This document shows positions 28,281-33,736 of a stretch of DNA of 33,736 nucleotides, in pieces (within the stretch, counting starts at the first letter, position 1; each line of letters begins with the position of its first letter). The notes under the pieces were generated by a model. It was not told the origin of the DNA and searched no databases. It was given only the letters and a program-made list of their open reading frames with translations. The stretch spans positions 68,465 through 102,200 of the forward strand of contig ML976789.1 in assembly GCA_010015655.1 (NCBI GenBank). Direction: 5' to 3'. A program made the position numbers and the translations under genes. The stretch comes from Bimuria novae-zelandiae CBS 107.79 (lineage: Eukaryota; Ascomycota; Dothideomycetes; Pleosporales; Didymosphaeriaceae).

Positions 28281-30806
28281 CAGCGAGCTCGCGCTATACG
28301 TATACACGCCAATCTGCCAAAGAGTCTATTATATAAGCTGTATCGCACCGCCGCATATATACTCAATCGCACGCCCACAGAAGCACTAGGCTGAAAAACG
28401 CCGTATAAGGTCGTATAGGGACGAAAGCCACTCGTCGCTTATATAAGGCCTATTAGCTATCGCGCCTACGTCTATAACCGTAATCTAAGAGCTGCTAATA
28501 AGCTTAAATTACGCACTCTAATTAGCCACCTTGTTAGCTACTAAGGCACTAATATCTTCCGTATCTAGCTACCTATAAAAGACACTGTTATTATCACCCG
28601 CAACGTCGTATTCGAACCTACACTTTTCTTTAATAAAATAAATAGGTATGCATTAGGGTCAGTGCTCGAAGAGGTAATTAAACTACTTAAATATCTAGAA
28701 GAATATTAACATAATAATATTAGTATTAAAGATTTATTAACTACTCGTCAACGTCGCCGCCTAGCAGAAACACCTACGACCTTAGCTTTAGGAGCTACAG
28801 GCTCCCAGGTGGGGGGTGAACAGACTAATAACGCATTTAAATTAATACAGCAACACGCATTTAAATTAACACAGTAATAGCTACCTACCCCTAGACCTAC
28901 AATGTCTACTACCACAAGCAATTAGACTCCTAAAAGTAATAAAGTACCTAAGGGCTATCGCCAACGCGGCGAGAGAGCTCTATAAGATATTAACCTAGAT
29001 CTAAATAATACAAGTCTTATCCTTACTAGTAAACGCAATCGAAAGCAGAAAGATCTTAATAACTTTATAATTTATATATACACTATAGCGCTAGGAGCTA
29101 TACCTCTTGTCGACTATCTCTATGCATTCTCGACCGAGATTCGCACTATACCTACTATAGATAAGATACTAAGAATCTATTAGTCTTAGCTACCACCTTT
29201 ACCTAAGGCAGTAAAGTAGCTTAATACACATATATTTAGTAATTAATTCTAACGCGCTATAGAGGTTAAATAGTAAGCTCTACGCGCTAAAGGAGTCTTT
29301 AAGAAGACTATAAAAATAAAGGCCACTACAGACGCTAAGGTGCTACCACTAATGTAGGTATTCACGTACAAAATCGACAAAGATGGATACCTCTCACGGT
29401 TTAAGACTTAACTTATTATTTAAGGAGATCTTTAAGCTCCGCTTAATAATACGTACGCTGCTATACTCGCGATCCGTAACTTTCGCGCTCTTATTATAAT
29501 TACTAATTACTTTAATCTAGAGCTAAAGTAGTATAATGTTCCTACTGCCTTCCTAAACGCTAAGATTAATTAGAAGCTATACGCTAAAACACCTAAGCTA
29601 TTCCGCCACACTAAAGGCGAGATTATGCTAGTGCTCCGCGCCCTATACGGCCTAAAGGAGTTATCACTACTATGGTATAACAAACTACGTCGACAACTTG
29701 TTAAGCTGGGTCTAAAGCTAGTTAAAGGCTTTCCTTACTTGTACACGAGCCGCTGGCTCATCCTATTTATCTATATTAATAATATTATTATAGCATATCA
29801 TCAGTCTAATGCCTATCACCACAGGTCTTTTAAGAAGGATCTGGTGGACCTATATAACATTAAAGCTATAGGAGACCTTACCTGGTTTCTTAGAATCCGT
29901 ATTATACGCGATTAAGCCCTACATAAGACATAACTAGTCTAGGACGCGTTCATTAACAAGGTATGCGCTTAATTTAGTATTAAAGCTATAAGTAAGGCTC
30001 TAGACATTCTACTAGCAGAGAACTAGCTGCCGCAGTCTATTAAGGAGCCTAAAATTGCTTAAATAAAGCTCTATTAGTAACTAGTTAGCTCTCTCGCATA
30101 CATCGCTATCTAGGGCAGACCTAACGTCGCTTGAACGCACGTTGTGTTCGCTTGCCATCTTACTAACCTAGGACAGTCTTACGTCTCGAAGATACGCTAG
30201 ACCTGGCGATACCTACTCAGCACGAAGGCTCTTGCACTTAAGGCCTCTTCTAGCGCGCAGGACATGGCTAAGTATCTATCTAATAATCCAACATATCGCG
30301 ATCCTCTCTTCTTTAAATCCTCTAACGCCTTATACGCTAACAAGCCTAAGACTCGCCGAAGCTCTTAAGGCTATGCTTTTAAGTTTAGAGGACTAATAAT
30401 TAACTAGAAGTTAATAATACAACGCATAGTCACGAAATTAACTATAAAATCTAAATTACTAGCTCTATCACTTGCTAGCTCGTAGATAGAAGAATAGATA
30501 CAATTCTTCTCTAGTATTAACCTTACTCTCGACTATACACCTACTATCTAGTGTAATAATTAGCAGACCGTTAGTATTATTACTAAATAGCAAAATAAGC
30601 TTCATACAAAGGTTAAACATGTTAACATCCACTAGCTCTAGATTCGACAGGAAGTTAAAGCCTCTTGTATTAACATTAAATAGGTCCCCACTAACCATAT
30701 GCCTGCTAATAGACTTATAAAGATTCTACCTAAGTAGAAGTTTGTAGACTTCGTCCGCCAAATTAGCCTTGTTAATATTACTAAGCGTCTAAAGGGCCTG
30801 CGTTAA
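28281..30806 (+). pseudogene. Copia 2 pol remnant (integrase C-terminus, RT, RNase H)
   Basis: From about 28281 the reading RARAIRIHANLPKSL and AAYILNRTPTEALG is the C-terminal part of a Copia integrase, followed by TNIFRIWLP. Reverse transcriptase includes the stop-free piece 29625-29915: LRALYGLKELSLLWYNKL, FIYINN (family FYVDD; both catalytic Asp now Asn), then GDLTWFLRIRIIRD. RNase H follows at about 30360-30680 (KLLALSLASS). The pol stop is TAA at 30804-30806. Many TAG codons at Trp and Gln positions fit RIP. Nothing functional remains. Confidence 0.88.
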
Positions 30807-30900
30807 ACTAATAGCAACAATCTTAATAGTATCTATATACACTAATACTAATTAGCTATTATTAACTCCCTGCCTGGGCGTCCACGCCAGCTGGGGGGTG

Positions 30901-31093
30901 TGTCACGGTTTATGGCTCTTACTCTACAAGATAGTTGCTCCTACCTTAACATGGTTGCGACTTACCTTCTTTCTGTCTAGGACTAGCGTTGTTTGTGCCT
31001 GCGCACCTATATCTTCTGTAGCTCCTAGATAGTACAACCTCAGTTCAATCCTTCAATTTTCCTGCGTACTGTCCAGCTCTGCTTACCGCGACA
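30901..31093 (+). repeat. 3' LTR of Copia 2 (193 bp)
   Basis: It starts TGTCACGGTTTATGGC directly after the polypurine tract and ends ACCGCGACA. It is followed by ATTCA, which should be the target duplication, but the 5' side is lost so it cannot be checked. Confidence 0.92.
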
Positions 31094-32234
31094 ATTCAAG
31101 ATTGACTACTCTGATACGACCGTAGGGATAGGAGAGGAAGAGGAGCAGATGGTCTAGGATAGAATTATGGTGCTGCAGAGAACCGCACTCTACCTGTATA
31201 GATCTATATAGAATGCAACGATTCCTGATATGATTGATTAATGTCTCCGCTGAGGGTGTGTCATATACCCAAATCAAGCTCGCGACTGCGGAGGGGAAAA
31301 AGATAAGCAAGCAGTTCAGAAAATATATTGCACAACGCTACCTATATGTCTCCCTTAAACGTGGATTGTGGATCGAGTCACTCGTCCATTTAGTACCGCT
31401 TACATAACCGCCGTGCGCCCTCGATATATATCTCTGCATACCGACCTAGAGATCCTGTACCTAACGTCAGCGGGGTCCTGTTGAGGCCCTGATGCTAATT
31501 ATTGACACCTAAGAATAGAGAAGAGACCAAAATGGGCCTATGCCGCCGAAGCGCTGTTGTTGATGATTAGAGGAAGGCTAGACAAGGGTTCCGTGCTTTA
31601 ACGGGACAAGGCGCCGCGCACAGACTATAGTCAACTTCATCCTATTTCCTCGTTAATCTTTCTACTATAACCGAATCCCAATACGCCTTTCATAATTTCA
31701 AGTCACGCTATCTATGTCGGGGGAGAAAGGTATTTGTCTTAGCTATCGATGGCTTCCTATAGTGTGTCCCTAGCCCGTTCGAGCCTATCGTCCTCCCTCC
31801 AGCGTACATCCGAATCAGTCGCAAATCCTCGAGCTTCTTCCTCTTCTAGACCTTGCAAGAGACTATGAGACTATGCGACTAGCTGCGCACTCCGGATTGC
31901 TGCCAGCAGAGGGAGAACTCATAAAAGCTCTAGGACTCGCATTTCGCGCGCGAAGATTCCCCTCGAAATCCGCCGACCGGTTCAGACAACACCTCGCGCG
32001 GCCCGACTCCCCGCTGGAGAGGCGTCTTCATCCAACAGCGTCGAACCAGATATGGCAGTGGACTATTAATTCCTGCGTCAGATCACGATGGAGATTTGCA
32101 GCGTCCCACCGTTACCGCCGATTCTCCAAGTCGCAAGTCAGGGCGGACAGGTAATGGCACGAATAGGGCGAGGACTGGGAGGTAAGCCTAATGTAGCTTG
32201 CGAAGGCAGGGCCGGGAACTATAGCTAAGCATTC
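31094..32234. other. unassigned DNA between two Copia elements
   Basis: About 1.1 kb of balanced composition without RIP-like bias. No repeat, tRNA or known domain was seen. One open stretch at 31771-32154 is listed separately. A dispersed fragment of a host gene is possible. Confidence 0.5.
31873..32154 (+). CDS. unknown open frame, possible gene fragment
   Basis: An open frame of 93 codons from ATG at 31873. The same frame has no stop back to 31771, giving 128 codons. The upstream part reads LELLPLLDLARDYET, then MRLAAHSGLLPAEGE, LIKALGLAFRARRFPSKS and an Arg-rich tail. I do not recognise a family. The Leu/Ala-rich helical start and the lack of RIP stops between two damaged Copia elements make a remnant of a real exon possible, but chance in GC-balanced DNA is as likely. 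Confidence 0.22.
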   Translation: MRLAAHSGLLPAEGELIKALGLAFRARRFPSKSADRFRQHLARPDSPLERRLHPTASNQIWQWTINSCVRSRWRFAASHRYRRFSKSQVRADR

Positions 32235-32389
32235 TGTTAGCCAACATCACAACTCGACTATGTCGTCACACAGTCATGTGACCCTGCTGATCTAGAATCT
32301 TCTAGATACTCCACTTCATGTATATAGCCACTCCAACTTCCATCAGATAGTAATCAACCCAGTTCGCCTCCTGCTGTGGTACGCACACA
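32235..32389 (+). repeat. 5' LTR of Copia 3 (155 bp)
   Basis: It starts TGTTAGCCAACATC and ends GGTACGCACACA, with a TATA-like TGTATATAGCC near 32325. The start is inferred from the TGTTAG consensus, since the second LTR is outside the window. The end is supported by the adjoining primer-binding site and by the matching LTR fragment at 22309. Confidence 0.72.
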
Positions 32390-32400
32390 GTTATGAGCCC
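32390..32400 (+). other. primer-binding site, initiator-tRNA anticodon-arm type
   Basis: GTTATGAGCCC directly follows the LTR. It is complementary to GGGCTCATAAC, the anticodon stem-loop of fungal initiator tRNA-Met. This is the half-tRNA priming known for Copia elements, rather than priming from the tRNA 3' end. Confidence 0.75.
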
Positions 32401-32567
32401 GGATTACACTTGCAATTGACAATTACTAAGTTCATTTATTATTCTTTATACAGACCTTATTGTCGATAGCCGTAACGTCGGTATCGGAGACCTTATTGTC
32501 GATCGCCGTAGCATTGGCGTCGAAGACCTGATATAGACGACAGCCATAAAGTGGTGTCGCTATCACG

Positions 32568-33736
32568 ATGTCGCTCAGCGACCAAGGAGTCACACGCGTG
32601 ACTGTTATACTGGATAGACTAGCAGATTGGGAGTCATGGTTCCAGCTACGACGAGAGAAGGCTGTCGTAGACGGTATCTGGAAATACTGCGACATCTCAA
32701 AGCCGAAGGATGAGCTACCGAAGCTCATTAAACCCACGAAACTATTGCCCAGCGCTATTAAGGCTGGAGCAACTGCGATTAGCTAGTTAAATGCAGGCTA
32801 GCAGGCGATGTACAGCGATCTCTTTCACAACTAGAGATACGAGAGAACAGAATATACAAACCTAAAGCGGAGAGAAGGCGAGCTTCTTATAGAAATCAGC
32901 CGCACTATCGCGACTCGCCACCTCTACCTAATTAATAGAAAAGACGACGTCTATAATTAATTAATCGCGCTCAAGCAGCAGCTTGCACTAACCATAGCTA
33001 CACGCAGTAGAGAGCTAGTAACTAAATACCACGCTCTACAGGAGAAGCCTTAAAGCCGCAACCTTAAACAATAGCTTGATAACTAGATTCACATTACAAA
33101 TTAATGCAGGGAGGCAGACCTTCCTAAGACGACGGGCTATCGAGCCCAAGACAATTTTCTGGCAGTTGTCAGAACAATTGCTCCTAAGTGGGCCGCTGCA
33201 TCACACCACGACCTTATTCTAAAAGAAACTATTAGGAAAACGGATGAGATTCAATCTCTAGCGGACTATGTTGCCCAATTCAGGATGTATCATCGACGAA
33301 TCGGACTTACTACGGATTCGCTTGGAACGTTTGCTACACTAGGCGTTTCAGCACAACAAAGCCAAGAACAGAAAGAACGATCGCCAAAGGGAAATCAAAG
33401 AACACCAGAGTGTGTCTGTGGAAGGCGACACTGGTACAAGGACTGTTGGTACCTAGTTCCAGACCATCCGAAGAGACCAAAGAACTTCCGACCAATACAG
33501 GCCACGCAAGCCAAGGTCATGGAGGCCTTGAAGGACCCAGAGCAAGCCAAGAGAATTGGCAATATCCTTGCAAGAGATGGGATAAGCATAAAGAAGGCAG
33601 ACGAGCCAATAAAGCTTGATGACGGAAAGGCGTCAGTCAGTCATGATCAGAGGTTTGCTGCGTACAGCTCATTCTCTGTTATACAGCCGCAACAGGCACA
33701 GCAGAAAGCGCCGCCTCAGCAGGAGGAAGGCGAGGA
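32568..33736 (+). pseudogene. Copia 3 gag (partial, stops in its first part)
   Basis: Structural protein of the retroelement particle. From ATG at 32568 the frame reads LDRLADWESWFQLRREKAVV and KAVVDGIWKYCD, the usual start of fungal Copia gag. TAG at about 32784 and some eight more TAG/TAA codons follow to about 33104, all where Trp or Gln would be expected. From about 33107 the same frame is open to the window end, with LADYVAQFRMYHRRIGL, the zinc knuckle CVCGRRHWYKDC at about 33414-33450, and a Gln-rich stretch near the end. The sharp change from damaged to intact sequence is unusual. Confidence 0.8.

Larger units (their letters stand above)
28281..31093 (+). mobile_element. Copia retrotransposon 2, 5'-truncated, RIP-damaged
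   Basis: The plus-strand element retains the end of integrase, reverse transcriptase, RNase H, a polypurine tract (CTGGGGGGTG, 30891-30900) and the 3' LTR (30901-31093). Gag, protease, most of integrase and the 5' LTR are missing; the left edge meets the LINE 5' end at about 28190-28281. It belongs to the same LTR family as the solo LTR at 15469-15683. Confidence 0.88.
32235..33736 (+). mobile_element. Copia retrotransposon 3, 5' part, runs off the window
   Basis: Plus-strand element with a short 5' LTR (32235-32389), a primer-binding site (32390-32400), a leader and a gag region open to the window end. The remaining pol genes and the 3' LTR lie outside. The first third of gag has RIP-type stops; sequence after about 33110 does not. 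Confidence 0.82.

Noticed and set aside
15469..31093. One giant LTR element bounded by the related LTRs at 15469 and 30901
   Set aside because: The left LTR has its own exact GTTAG duplication on both sides and is therefore a solo LTR. The right LTR belongs to the truncated Copia 2 pol next to it.
32390..32402. tRNA gene at the GTTATGAGCCC motif
   Set aside because: Only the complement of an anticodon arm is present, with no acceptor stem or T-loop around it. Its position right after an LTR identifies it as a primer-binding site.

Overview
The window looks like a repeat-rich accessory region of a filamentous ascomycete (Pezizomycotina; I cannot name the genus). The evidence is an intronless HET / NB-ARC / TPR gene of fungal NLR type, Fot1/pogo and Tc1/mariner transposons, Ty1/Copia elements, and a Tad1-like LINE. 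There is also heavy RIP-like damage: CpA has become TpA on both strands, so Trp and Gln codons have become TAG/TAA and catalytic Asp has become Asn. No bacterial-style operons, tRNA, rRNA or CRISPR arrays were seen.

Layout. 1-275: left-truncated, undamaged pogo element (copy A2). 276-9118: nested, RIP-damaged DNA. A Fot1-like element (348-8224) contains a solo LTR (1298-1753) and a complete Copia element (2302-7598); fragments of two more pogo elements follow. 9119-10849: Tc1/mariner element whose transposase is broken by one in-frame stop. 10850-15256: a block bounded by 143-bp inverted repeats and TA dinucleotides, holding the HET-NB-ARC-TPR gene (11214-14753, with a 715-base assembly gap in its TPR repeats). 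15469-15683: solo Copia LTR. 16447-17347: probable two-exon gene for a divergent MADS-box protein. 17864-19690: complete, apparently intact pogo element A, the sister of copy A2. About 19980-22308: RIP-damaged retroelement with reverse transcriptase, RNase H and tyrosine recombinase (DIRS-like). About 22355-28190: RIP-damaged Tad1-like LINE. About 28281-31093: 5'-truncated Copia element with its 3' LTR. 31094-32234: unassigned DNA with one open stretch. 32235-33736: 5' part of a third Copia element, running off the window.

How it fits together. Two probable host genes sit in an undamaged island of about 8 kb between decayed transposons. The NLR has nearly identical 42-residue TPR units that differ mainly at a few positions, the pattern expected of a fast-evolving self/non-self recognition receptor that would trigger HET-domain cell death. 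The most unusual point is that this receptor lies between inverted repeats that both end at TA, as if the block had been a mobile unit. The MADS-like gene, the solo LTRs and pogo A show no obvious RIP damage. That suggests late arrival, low copy number or purifying selection.
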